From CAZPQK01 sp964588695 (GTDB lineage: Bacteria; Krumholzibacteriota; Krumholzibacteriia; WVZY01; JAKEHA01), in NCBI GenBank assembly GCA_964588695.1, contig CAZPQK010000002.1:186001-250000 (forward strand): a stretch of 64,000 bases of DNA, in the 5' to 3' direction. Numbering within the stretch: position 1 is the stretch's first letter; each line of letters opens with the position of its first letter. Shown here piece by piece: positions 1-9,700 of the stretch. The notes below the pieces were generated by a model. The model was not told where the DNA came from, did not search any database, and was given only the letters and a program-made list of their open reading frames with translations. The position numbers and the translations under genes are program-made.

Positions 1-916
1 CCCTCAACGCCGGGTGTTCGGTGTTAAAGTCCAGGTGTTCGTACATCAGCATTGGAGTCTTATGCACGATGACGCCTGGCAACGACGTCAATTGGTCGAT
101 GAAGTTGATGTTGGCGTTGTCAAAGACATCGATTTCGCCGGTCCGGAGCTGTACTAGCAACGTGTTTTCGTTCGGAATGAACTTAAAAATAATCTGATCA
201 AGGTAGGGCCCGTCGCCGTAATAGTTGTCGTTTCGCGAAACTACAAGATGTGACCCTGGAACCCACTGTTGAAACATGAACGGACCCGATCCAACAGGCG
301 CATGATGAAAACGCGCCGAATGAAAACGCTCCCCCGTCGTGTCCTTGAGAATATGCTCCGGAAGTACCGACTCTTCGTAGAACGTTTCGCTGACAAAGTC
401 CGGATAGGGTTGCTTCAGCCGAAACTGTACAGTCTTCTCGTCAATCGCCGTGACACTGGCGACCACATCCCAGCCTTCGCGCGACTCCACGTTGACCTTG
501 GGGTGCATGATCGTGTTGTACGTAAAAATGACATCGTCAGACGTGACTGGTTCTCCGTCGTGCCACTGCGCATCGGCGCGAATTTTGTAGGTGTAAGTGA
601 GGTAGTCTTCTGAGATGCCGCCGTTTTCACGGGTCGGGATTGATTCGATCAGATCGGGATGGAGTTGCAGGTTGTCGTCGTACTTGACGAATTTGCTGAA
701 AATAAGGTTGCACACCATGTTGTTGGTGGCGGTGGAGTTTAGGATCTCGCTCAGCATCTCGGGCTCGTGCTGAACTCCGATTACGACACGACCGCCATTG
801 CGCGGACCCGTCGAACCGACTTCACCGTCGGTCGAGTTGGCTCCACCAGAGTTGTTCCCGCCGCCGGAGCAACCGCCAAGCGCCACAAGGGCGATTATTC
901 CTAAAAGAACTCGCAC
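1..916 (-). CDS. Oligopeptide ABC transporter substrate-binding lipoprotein (SBP family 5), 3' end cut by window
   Basis: Extracytoplasmic solute-binding lipoprotein of the DppA/OppA (SBP_bac_5) family, which captures peptides or similar ligands for an ABC importer. Reading the minus strand from a GTG at 916 gives a short signal peptide ending in a lipobox (L-G-G-C, Cys about residue 16), a low-complexity Gly/Ser/Asn stretch, then family-typical blocks such as WHDGEPVTSDDVIFTYN, PVGSGPFMF and a D-V-F-D-N motif. The frame is open to base 1, so about 300 residues are present and roughly the C-terminal 40 percent is missing. An in-frame GTG at 952 is an alternative start; neither has a good ribosome site, and the likely promoter just upstream fits 916 slightly better. 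It diverges from the sulfatase-like gene. Ligand unknown. Confidence 0.9.
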   Translation of the reverse strand, partial: MRVLLGIIALVALGGCSGGGNNSGGANSTDGEVGSTGPRNGGRVVIGVQHEPEMLSEILNSTATNNMVCNLIFSKFVKYDDNLQLHPDLIESIPTRENGGISEDYLTYTYKIRADAQWHDGEPVTSDDVIFTYNTIMHPKVNVESREGWDVVASVTAIDEKTVQFRLKQPYPDFVSETFYEESVLPEHILKDTTGERFHSARFHHAPVGSGPFMFQQWVPGSHLVVSRNDNYYGDGPYLDQIIFKFIPNENTLLVQLRTGEIDVFDNANINFIDQLTSLPGVIVHKTPMLMYEHLDFNTEHPALR

Positions 917-963
917 GCGCGGACAGATGCAAAATCCAGGCCCAGTCCGCACCTCTGTAAGCG

Positions 964-998
964 ATTATAAATCTTACACTTAGAGACAAGAGTGACAA
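964..998 (-). promoter_or_regulatory. Candidate promoter for the left-edge binding-protein gene
   Basis: On the minus strand a perfect TATAAT lies at 969-964, and an overlapping alternative reads TTGTCA (998-993), 16 bp, TAAGAT (976-971). Either would start transcription about 40-50 nt before the GTG at 916. Seen by eye only. Confidence 0.4.
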
Positions 999-1080
999 CG
1001 TAGTTTTACAGACCGGTGGCGATCCGCAAGAAACCGAGGGCGTTCTACCCCGCTCCGCGCACGAGCCATCCACCCGACGC

Positions 1081-1108
1081 TTTACGCGCCGCGCAATCGT
1101 GCTAACAT
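1081..1108 (+). promoter_or_regulatory. Weak candidate promoter for the sulfatase-like gene
   Basis: TTTACG at 1081-1086, a 16-bp spacer and TAACAT at 1103-1108 would give a leader of about 65 nt before the ATG at 1183. The match to consensus is partial. Confidence 0.3.
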
Positions 1109-1182
1109 AACGCCTCGCGTCGGCGGAACGCCGCTTGCATCGGCTGGCCGCAGACCTTAAGCATTACGTTTTCAGGAGTATT

Positions 1183-3060
1183 ATGTCGAACCAACCCACC
1201 GCCAGCGCTGGCAGCCGAGCCGTAACTGCCATTGCCGCTGGCCTCGCCCTTGGGGTCCTCGCCGCAATCATTCACGCCTTGATCGAACCGTTCGGTCATT
1301 ACCGCCCGGCAATTCCCTATATGGGCACTCCGGGCGTTAAGGTTCTGGCGCTCTATCTTGCATTCGGATGCGGCATCGGACTGCTTTCGGGAATCTTCGG
1401 TGCGCTGTTTTCGGCGTCTCGGGCCCGGCCTGTACTCGTGACCATCGCGACCATTGGATTTACCTACACCGCGGTTTTTCTAATGCGCAACGCCGTACGC
1501 GCCAATCTTTCTAACCACCTGCTCTCGGTCCTGTTTGCGGTGGGCCTGTGGTCATCTCTGGCGTTTTTGCTGCATCGATGGATTTCCGGCGGGTTCCCTC
1601 AAAAATGGATTCGCACGCTGGGCGTCGTTGCCTTGCTGGTTACGCTTGTCGTTGCCGGTTGGTCGTCGCGACACTCCTCATTGCCAGCGCGCGACGGGGC
1701 CGCCGACGCGCCCAACATTCTTATCGTCCTGGTCGATGCGCTTCGCTCCGATCACCTGGGGGCGTACGGCTACCGGCGTCCGACGAGTCCCGTTTTTGAC
1801 CGGCTAGCTGCCGAGGGCACGCTATTCGAAAACGCTTACGCTCACGGCAACCGAACCATCTTGTCGACACCGGCGCTGTTTACGTCGCTCTATAAGTCTT
1901 ATCACGGAGCGGTCGGCTTTAAGGACCAGGTCGCGCCGCTACCCGATGACCGGATAACCATAACGGAACTGGCACGCGACGCCGGGTACACGACCCTGGG
2001 AATGATGAGCAACATCTACCTTAAGTCGCCGTTTAATCTCACTCAAGGCTTCGACCGACTCGAAGAGTTCAACACGCTACGCTTCCGCTTAACGGTCTAC
2101 CGCGCGCTAGTGTTGCTGGGCTTCATGCCGAAGCCACAGTACGTGCAAACCACTTCGCCAACGGCGACCGAGGTGACGGATGCGGCAATCACCTGGCTGG
2201 ACCGGGCGCGCGGCAAACAGCCGGTGTTCCTGTACGCACATTACATGGATGTTCATCACGAATACACTCCGCCGCAACAGTATGCCCAGATGTTCGAGTC
2301 GGGTAACCCCGAGGTCGACAATATCGACGCGCAGATGTTGTTCTTGAAGTCAACCGTACTGGTGAAACAGAAACCTCCAATAGACCTGAGCGCCAACGAA
2401 ACCCAGCGCCTTCGCAATCTCTACGACGCGTGCATCCGCTACACCGACGAGGAAATCGGTAGACTGATTGATCACATGGAATCGCTGGATCCAAATCGAG
2501 AGCTGATCGTTGTATTTACCTCCGATCACGGCGATGAATTCATGGAGCACGGTTCGCTATACCACACGAACTTGCTGCACGAAGAATTGATACGAGTGCC
2601 GCTTCTGGTGTGGAGGTCGCAGGATAAAACGGAGCGCCGAGTGTCTCAACTGGCGCGGCATGTCGACGTTTTGCCGACAATGGCCGAATGGCTGAACCAG
2701 CCGACACCACCGGTTGCGATGGGACAAAGCTTAAACCCCGCCATTAATGGTACCGGCGCCCTGGCCCCGGTGTCGACGATCGCCGAAGGTGACTACAATA
2801 CTGCGCTAGTCGCGGATGGCTGGAAGATTGTCGTTGTGGAATCGACCCAGGTGCACAGCGAACGTTATTTGCTGTACAACTTAGCCGCAGACCCCAAGGG
2901 CCTGGTGAACGTTGCCGGCGAGTATCCTGACCGTTTGCAATCGATGTCGGAAGCGATCGACAACTACTTCCGCAAGATCGCAGAAATCGAAGTGTCCACC
3001 GAGCAGGAACAGGACGCCGAAGTCTTGCGCCAGCTCCGCGACTTGGGGTACCTGAACTAG
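1183..3060 (+). CDS. Membrane-anchored sulfatase-like hydrolase/transferase (alkaline phosphatase superfamily)
   Basis: A 625-residue inner-membrane protein: about five transmembrane helices in residues 13-160, then a sulfatase-fold domain. Metal-site blocks are clear: N-I-L-I-V-L-V-D-A-L near 178-187 and T-S-D-H-G-D-E near 445. Aligning the LFTSLY block with the LLTGLY block of sulfatases puts Thr225 (sequence NRTILSTPAL) at the nucleophile position, where true sulfatases have Cys or Ser in C/S-x-P-x-R. The Pro and Arg needed for formylglycine formation are absent. That resembles the Thr nucleophile of phosphoethanolamine and phosphoglycerol transferases, so an envelope phospho- or phosphonate-type substrate is more likely than a sulfate ester. 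The ATG at 1183 has AGGAG 4 nt upstream and is preferred over an upstream in-frame TTG. It is one of only two plus-strand genes here. Confidence 0.85.
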   Translation: MSNQPTASAGSRAVTAIAAGLALGVLAAIIHALIEPFGHYRPAIPYMGTPGVKVLALYLAFGCGIGLLSGIFGALFSASRARPVLVTIATIGFTYTAVFLMRNAVRANLSNHLLSVLFAVGLWSSLAFLLHRWISGGFPQKWIRTLGVVALLVTLVVAGWSSRHSSLPARDGAADAPNILIVLVDALRSDHLGAYGYRRPTSPVFDRLAAEGTLFENAYAHGNRTILSTPALFTSLYKSYHGAVGFKDQVAPLPDDRITITELARDAGYTTLGMMSNIYLKSPFNLTQGFDRLEEFNTLRFRLTVYRALVLLGFMPKPQYVQTTSPTATEVTDAAITWLDRARGKQPVFLYAHYMDVHHEYTPPQQYAQMFESGNPEVDNIDAQMLFLKSTVLVKQKPPIDLSANETQRLRNLYDACIRYTDEEIGRLIDHMESLDPNRELIVVFTSDHGDEFMEHGSLYHTNLLHEELIRVPLLVWRSQDKTERRVSQLARHVDVLPTMAEWLNQPTPPVAMGQSLNPAINGTGALAPVSTIAEGDYNTALVADGWKIVVVESTQVHSERYLLYNLAADPKGLVNVAGEYPDRLQSMSEAIDNYFRKIAEIEVSTEQEQDAEVLRQLRDLGYLN

Positions 3061-3087
3061 CCTTCGCCGTTTCGACACAGCGCGTGG

Positions 3088-3121
3088 GAGAAAGAAAAAC
3101 GGCGACCCCAAGGGGGTCGCC
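3088..3121. terminator. Bidirectional intrinsic terminator between convergent genes
   Basis: GGCGACCCC (3101-3109) pairs perfectly with GGGGTCGCC (3113-3121) around a 3-nt loop. On the minus strand it is followed by GTTTTTCTTTCT, a good U-tract ending the trxA transcript; on plus it follows the sulfatase-like gene. Confidence 0.8.
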
Positions 3122-3150
3122 GATCCACGTCGATACGCCAGACAGAGCGT

Positions 3151-3474
3151 TTAGCTGCCTAAGACCGCATCAATTTTACCCACGAAATGATCCTTAGGCT
3201 GCGCGCCGATGACGCGATCGACAACTTCACCATTCTTGAAGATCATCACCGTCGGAATACTCATGATGCCCAACTGACCCGAGATCTGCTGGTTTTCGTC
3301 CGTGTTGACTTTACCAACTTTGACGCGACCGTCGTACTCGGAAGCGAGTTCCTCGACGATAGGGGCAATCATCTTGCACGGGCCGCACCACGGGGCCCAG
3401 AAATCGACAACCACTGGGGTGTCGGAATTGAGAACTTCGTCGCCGAAGTTGGCATCGGTAAATTCGAGAGCCAT
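3151..3474 (-). CDS. trxA: Thioredoxin
   Basis: Cytoplasmic thioredoxin of 107 residues, the usual length. It has the redox motif W-C-G-P-C-K with cysteines at 30 and 33, the DFWAPW strand-turn before it, and the cis-proline loop S-I-P-T-V near residue 73. It reduces protein disulfides using electrons from thioredoxin reductase, which is not in the window. The start has a strong GGAGGG ribosome site. It appears to be a single-gene transcript: a TATAAT box stands 22 nt upstream of the start codon and an intrinsic terminator follows. Confidence 0.97.
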   Translation of the reverse strand: MALEFTDANFGDEVLNSDTPVVVDFWAPWCGPCKMIAPIVEELASEYDGRVKVGKVNTDENQQISGQLGIMSIPTVMIFKNGEVVDRVIGAQPKDHFVGKIDAVLGS

Positions 3475-3495
3475 AATCCCTCCTATAGACTTCTG

Positions 3496-3501
3496 ATTAT
3501 A
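3496..3501 (-). promoter_or_regulatory. -10 element of the trxA promoter
   Basis: A perfect TATAAT on the minus strand, 22 nt before the trxA start codon. The -35 region at the right distance (AGATTG) is poor, so strength is uncertain. Confidence 0.4.
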
Positions 3502-3602
3502 TGACTTAGTGAAGTATGCAATCTACTTCTCCGGCTGTAAAGCCATTTGCTCCGAATCCTTGGTCGCCCGGGGCGTGCCAACCTTACATCGCCGAAGGCA
3601 AC

Positions 3603-3626
3603 AAAAAGGGCGCCCGTGGGCGCCCT
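3603..3626 (-). terminator. Intrinsic terminator after the RND efflux operon
   Basis: AGGGCGCC (3607-3614) pairs with GGCGCCCT (3619-3626); on the minus strand the stem is followed by five T residues. It sits 3 nt after the stop codon of the last RND gene. Confidence 0.8.
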
Positions 3627-3629
3627 ACC

Positions 3630-6600
3630 TTAGGCCTGTACTTTTGCCTTGGACTTTCGTTCCCGCGGCTGGGAGGATCGAACCCACAGCCGGGCACTCC
3701 AGTTCTTAAGCCGCTCGGCCAGAACGTAGTTGGTCGGAACAACAAGCAGGGTCAGCGCGGTGGAACTGATCAGCCCACCCATCACCGCCCGCGCCAGCGG
3801 ATAGTATTGGGCATCGCCGATGCGCGCGCTGCCGATGGCCATTGGCAGCAACCCAAGGATTGTGGTCGCGGCAGTCATGACGATGGGACGAAAGCGCTCG
3901 CGGCCGCCCGCCAGTATAGCGTCCTCCATCGTCAAACCCTGTTTTCGATAGTTATTGATATGGTCGACCAGCACGATTCCGTTGTTGACCACGATTCCTA
4001 CCAACAAGATGCAGCCGATAAACGCCATGATTCCCATCGCGGTCCCGGTTACCGCTAACGCGATAACAACACCCACGAACGCGAACGGCAAACACGACAT
4101 GATTACCCATGGATGCATGAAGCTTTCGAACAGTGCCGCCATCAACATGTAAACGCACAGCACCGCCAGCAAAATGTTGCTCATCATGTGGCTTTTCTGC
4201 TGGTCGCGCTCCTGGATACGCTGGCTGTATGACCAACTGTAACCGGTTGGCATCTCCAGGTTGTTCATGATCGCGGTCATTTCCTCACGAAGTTCACCCG
4301 ATTCGTCGCCTTCGTAAAGTCCCTGCACCGAAACGGTTGTTTTTTGATTACGTCGAGTAATCTGGGTTGGCCCGCGCGCCTCCTGGAAGTCCGCGATCGC
4401 ACCGAGGGTAATGTCCTGGCCTTCGTCGGTGACGCTCACCAGCAAATTTTCCAGATTGTGGATACCAACCCGGTCGGACGGATCCAGACTGATATACATC
4501 GGGACTTCTCGCTCTTTGGCCTGGAAGCGATTGAGCTCAATACCGCGAAACGTCATCCCCATTACCTGAGTAATATCGCTCGAAGTAAGGTTAAACCGCG
4601 ACGCGGCGTCGCGGTCGACGTTAATCTCGATTTCGCTGCGACCCAGTTCGACGCTGGTTTTGACATCGGTGAAATCGTCGATGTATTCGAACCGGCGCTT
4701 GGCTTCATTGGCAATGTCTTCGAGCGTCTGCTTGTCTTCTCCAAAAATGTTAACCGAGAACATCTGCGCCCCGCCGCCACTGCCTCCCGAATTGTCGCCA
4801 AGCAAGTAATTTACGCCCGCGAACTCCGGCAACATGTCTCGAATCTGTTTACGCTTTTCTCTAAGCTGCTCTTTGGTGAGATATTCGTCGTTAAAATAAA
4901 CGGTCGATTGCGCAAGATTGTCGCGGTAATAACTGTAGACCGTCTTCATGTCCAACTCGTCTTGATGGGCATAAAGCGAGTCTTCGACTTCGCGTATGTA
5001 CTCACCGGTACGCTTGTAGTCAACGTTATCGGCAAAGTCCAATCGGAAGAAAATACGGCGAATGATCAACGAATCGTCGTCATCACCGCCAGCCAGAAAG
5101 GCGTTAAAGATACCCACCGTGCCGGCAAGCATAGCGATTGCGATGATCGACGTAATCCCTGGGTGTTTTAGTGTGGTCCACTTGAGGGCACGTACGTAAC
5201 CGTCTTGCAGCTTGGCCAACACCGCCGAAGGCTTCGCCTTTTTGGGCTTTAAGAAACGCGACGTCAGGAACGGAATCATCGTTAGCGAAATCAACAGCGA
5301 AAACAGAATGGCGGCAGAAATGGTAACGCCAACGCTGGACAGCCAAACAAATAGCTCGTCGCTTCCCGACGAAAACACGATCGGTGCAAATACAATTACC
5401 GACGTGAACGTCGCCGCGGTCACGGCCACTGCCACCTCTTTGGTGCCGATTATGGAGGCCTTGACCGGCTCGGTGCCTTCTTCGGATTGATGCCGGAATA
5501 TTGACTCCAACACCACAATGGCGTTGTCGACCAACATCCCAACCCCCAGCATCAATCCCATCATGGTCAGCATGTTCAGCGTTCGGTTGGTGAAGTACAG
5601 GAACGCCAATGTACAGACAATCGAGAACGGAATGGCCACGGCGACGATTAGCGTGGTAGTAAGTCGCCGCAGAAAAAAGTACAAGACGAACACGGCAAAG
5701 AACCCGCCAATGATTCCCGCCTGCCGTAGCCCGCGAACACCGTTCAGAATCTCTTCGGATTGATCAAAGAACAGCAGAACGCTGATGCCCTTCATCGCCG
5801 GATCGGCGTTAATCTTGTCCAGTGCGGCCTGGACCTTTTGCGCCACTTCGACGGTGTTCGCGTTACTCGCCTTTTGAATCCAAAACGCGACGGCCTTTTC
5901 CCGCCCAAGATAGCGACCGTAGGTCATTGCAGGTTCGCCGTAGTAGATATCGGCGATGTCTTTCAGCCGCAGACCTTCTTCGCTAACCACAAGGTTTTCT
6001 ACTTGCTCGAACTCGTTAAACGTCCCCACCGAGCGCACCGCGTAGCGCAGCCCGGAGTGGGTGACTTCCCCAGCCGAGGCGTTCATGTTGGCGCCCTGGA
6101 GGTTCTGGAACAATCGACCCACATCCACGGAGTGGGCCTTTAACTTGTCGAGGTTCAGATAAATTGAAATCTGCTTGGGCTCGACCCCGTCGATGTTAAC
6201 GCTGCCAACGCCTTCGATACGTTTAAGCGGATTGACCACCGACCGTTCCAGTAGGTTGTAACTGCCGGAAAGGTCGATACCCTTGGCGGCAATCCGGCCT
6301 TCAAGAATCGGTATATCATTGGAGTCAAACGTGAATATGTTGACCATATCCACGTCGGCCGGGAGTTCGCCTCTAATCTGGTCGAGTTTCTCCTTCACCT
6401 CCATGCGCAACACGCCGACGTCACGCCCCCAATTAAACTCGACGCCCACAAACGCGCCGTCGTCGGTGGAGTTGGAAAAGATGGACTTCACATCGCCCAA
6501 CGTGGACAAAACTTCTTCGACCGGCTTAGCGATATTGCGTTGGATGTAATCCGGGTGCGAATTGCGATACGGTACGAATACCCCGATGAATGGAAACTCG

Positions 6601-6719
6601 ACCTGAGGTAGAAACTCGATGGGAAGCTTGTAGGCAGAGATAGCGCCAACCGACACCAGAGTGATCAGGCCAATCATTACAATGACAGGGCGCTTGACGG
6701 CTGCGGTGTAAAGATTCAC
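3630..6719 (-). CDS. RND efflux pump subunit (HAE-1 family), second of tandem pair
   Basis: A 1,029-residue inner-membrane proton-driven exporter of the AcrB/MdtB/SwrC (ACR_tran) family. It begins NLYTAAVKRPVIVMIG, the usual first helix, and has two repeats of six helices, each with a large periplasmic loop. Helix 4 has G-M-L-V-D-N-A-I-V-V-L-E, keeping one of the two Asp residues of AcrB; helix 10 has V-V-N-N-G-I-V-L, with Asn where AcrB has Lys940. This pattern is common in non-proteobacterial HAE-1 pumps. The start is GTG with GGAG overlapping the end of the upstream RND gene (3 nt gap), so the two are co-translated and probably form a mixed trimer as in MdtBC. Substrate cannot be read from sequence. 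Confidence 0.93.
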   Translation of the reverse strand: MNLYTAAVKRPVIVMIGLITLVSVGAISAYKLPIEFLPQVEFPFIGVFVPYRNSHPDYIQRNIAKPVEEVLSTLGDVKSIFSNSTDDGAFVGVEFNWGRDVGVLRMEVKEKLDQIRGELPADVDMVNIFTFDSNDIPILEGRIAAKGIDLSGSYNLLERSVVNPLKRIEGVGSVNIDGVEPKQISIYLNLDKLKAHSVDVGRLFQNLQGANMNASAGEVTHSGLRYAVRSVGTFNEFEQVENLVVSEEGLRLKDIADIYYGEPAMTYGRYLGREKAVAFWIQKASNANTVEVAQKVQAALDKINADPAMKGISVLLFFDQSEEILNGVRGLRQAGIIGGFFAVFVLYFFLRRLTTTLIVAVAIPFSIVCTLAFLYFTNRTLNMLTMMGLMLGVGMLVDNAIVVLESIFRHQSEEGTEPVKASIIGTKEVAVAVTAATFTSVIVFAPIVFSSGSDELFVWLSSVGVTISAAILFSLLISLTMIPFLTSRFLKPKKAKPSAVLAKLQDGYVRALKWTTLKHPGITSIIAIAMLAGTVGIFNAFLAGGDDDDSLIIRRIFFRLDFADNVDYKRTGEYIREVEDSLYAHQDELDMKTVYSYYRDNLAQSTVYFNDEYLTKEQLREKRKQIRDMLPEFAGVNYLLGDNSGGSGGGAQMFSVNIFGEDKQTLEDIANEAKRRFEYIDDFTDVKTSVELGRSEIEINVDRDAASRFNLTSSDITQVMGMTFRGIELNRFQAKEREVPMYISLDPSDRVGIHNLENLLVSVTDEGQDITLGAIADFQEARGPTQITRRNQKTTVSVQGLYEGDESGELREEMTAIMNNLEMPTGYSWSYSQRIQERDQQKSHMMSNILLAVLCVYMLMAALFESFMHPWVIMSCLPFAFVGVVIALAVTGTAMGIMAFIGCILLVGIVVNNGIVLVDHINNYRKQGLTMEDAILAGGRERFRPIVMTAATTILGLLPMAIGSARIGDAQYYPLARAVMGGLISSTALTLLVVPTNYVLAERLKNWSARLWVRSSQPRERKSKAKVQA

Positions 6720-6722
6720 GGC

Positions 6723-9700
6723 CTACTCCCCTCGCGCGACGATGGAGTAAAGCGACGGGATCACAAGCAAGGTCAGAACAGTGCCGCCCAACAAACCGCC
6801 GATAACGGTAAGCGCCATCGGCGACCGGATCTCGGCTCCTTCGCCCAGACCCAGCGCCATCGGCAGCAAGCCCAACACGGTGGTTAGAGTGGTCATAAGA
6901 ATCGGGCGCAAGCGAATCTTACTGGCCTCAATAATCGCGGCAGTCTTCTTCATACCTTCTGCTCGCAGACCATTGATGTAATCGATCAATACGATCCCGT
7001 TGTTAACCACAATACCCGCCAGCATAATGGCCCCGATAAACACAACAACGCTGATCGACTTACCAAACAAGAGCAGTGTCGCGACCACGCCAATAGCGCC
7101 CAGCGGCACGGTAAAGAGGATAATAAACGGGTGCAGAAACGACTCAAACTGCGCGGCCATCACCAGGTACACCAGGAAGATCGCGAGCAACAAAGCCAGT
7201 TGCAGGTTACGGTAGGAATCCAGCAGTTCTTCGTTCTGGCCAGCCACTTCGACGTTTACTTCGCGCGGAATCTCCATTCCGCCAATCATGGCCTGCACTT
7301 CGCCAGCCACCGAGCCCAGGTCGGCTCCGGAAACGTTCGCGCTAATTACAGCCGCGCGCTGCTGCGATACCCGAGAGATCTGGTTAAGCCCCCGGGCGAC
7401 GCCAACGTCGGCAACCGTGGACAGGAGTATCGGGCGACCCTCGTGTTCGCCAACTACGATGTTGCGAATGTCCTCCAGGTCAGAGCTTCGCCACGCGGCT
7501 GAACGCACGCGAATGTCGATTTGCTTTTCGCGTTCTTTGTATACCGTGGGCACGTCGCCACGAATCTTTGCGCGGACGGTGTTGGCCACCTGGTCAAGGG
7601 TCAAGTTGAGCGAAGAAAGCCGGACGCGGTCGAAGTTGATATTCACCTCGGGGTTGCCGTACTCGAGGGACGTCTTTACATCGGCCACGCCCGGAATGTC
7701 GGTCATTCGTCGGGCGATGTCGTCTGCAGTATCCTTGAGGATGTCGAGGTTGTAACCAAACACGTGCACTTCTACCGGCGTTTGCACGGAAAAGAATGTC
7801 GGGCGCGAGAACTTAAAGTCCATTCCCTGTACTGCCGCGAACTTGTTGCGCAAGCGATTTACCAGTTCGTCCTCTCTAGCCGGCTGACCCTTTTCGGCCA
7901 TCACCACGTTAAGCTGGCCGATGTGTTTGTCGCGAGACTTGGCGTTGCTGCCCAAGCGGTTCGCGGTTCCCACGGTGGAAAAGTACAGCCCAACATCGGG
8001 ATCGCTTGCAGCGATTTCTTCCATCTGCAGAAGCTTATCGTCCGTAGACTCCAACGGGCTTCCTTCGGGCAACTCGACGCTGAACGAGAACTCGCCTTGC
8101 GAAAACTGCGGAATCAACTCGCGACCCAGAAACTGACCACTCCACACCGACACGGCGAACAGCACCAGAACAGCGGTCAGGAAACCGCCTCGCGCAGCAA
8201 GCACGCGACGCAAGATGGGCTCATAGCCCCTCTCGACGGCGCCAAACAGCGCGTTAAAAACCCGCAAAAACGGGTTGGTAATTAGGGTCCCCAACTTGCC
8301 CAGCATCCGCACACACCAACGGCCAATGCGGAGAAAGAACAGCGGAACGATCTGAAACAGCACTCGTCGAACCACTGCTAGCCCGCGGCCAATCACCCGA
8401 AACGGCATGAATATTTTGCGGCGCTTTTTGGGTGCTACCGGCTCCGGCGTTTCGCTCGCAACCGGTTCCGGCACTGCGACGTTGAACTTAAGCGCCGAAA
8501 CCATCGGGATGAGCATTAGCGACACAATCAAAGACGCCAGCAACGACACCGAAACGGTCAGCGCTTGATCTTTGAACACCTGTCCCGCAATCCCCTCCAC
8601 AAAGACGATGGGCAGAAACACCGAGACCGTCGTCAACGTCGAAGCAATCACCGCGCGTGACACTTCCTTGGCACCGGCGATCGTAGCGGCGGCGCGGTCG
8701 AGTCCTTTTTCTTTGTGACGCGATATGTTCTCCAGCACCACGATGGAGTTATCCACCAACATCCCCACACCCAACGCCAACCCACCCAGCGACATCAAGT
8801 TTAGCGACACATTAAGGCGATGCATCATCATGAACGTTGCCATGATCGATATCGGAATCGATAGCGCGATAATAAAAGTGCTTCGCCCGTCGCGAAGGAA
8901 CACGAAAAGCACGATCGTTGCCAGCAACGCGCCGAGTAGTGCGTTGGAACGCACCTCGCCAATGGATTTTTCGATAAACCGCGACTGGTCGAACAGTAGT
9001 TCCAGCTTGGTGTCGGGAGGAACAATAGAACCCAGAAGTTCAATTCGATCCTTAATCGATTGTGCAACTTCGACCGTGTTGGCATCGCCTTCTTTGTAAA
9101 CGGCGACTTCGACCATCTCGCGGCCGTTCAAACGCGTGACAATTTCGCGTTCCATGTAGCCGCGCTCAACGTTACCGAGGTCGGCCAGCACAACCCGCTT
9201 GCCTTCGTTTTCACGGACGATGGTCGCAGCAATTTCGTCGACGCCCTGAAACTCGTTCTCGGTACGCAGCAGGAACTCCGAGCCCTTGTCCCGGATCCGT
9301 CCGCCGGATTGGTTGACGTTTTCCTGGGTCAGGCGTGTACTGATCTCGCCAATCGGAATCCCGTATGAAGCCAGCCGCCGCTCGTCGACTTCGACTTGAA
9401 TTTCCTCTTCCAGACCACCCAGAACCTTGGCGCTGGCCACACCATCAACCGATTCCAGCTCTTTCTTGACCACCTGATCGCACACGTAGCGCAGCCGGAC
9501 CAGGTTTTCCGGCCCATAAACTCCGACGCGGATCACTGGATCCAGAGCCGGGTCGTAACGAAGGATAACGGGCTCGTCGCATTCGCGTGGCAGTTGCACT
9601 AAGTCAATCTTGTCGCGCACGTCCAGCGCCGAGTACTGCATCTCGCTCTTCCAGGAGAACTGCAGTGTAATCTCGGACAGCCCTGGCTTGGAGGACGATC

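Noticed and set aside
1183..3060. Calling the membrane enzyme a true sulfatase
   Set aside because: The C/S-x-P-x-R activation motif is absent, with Thr at the nucleophile site.
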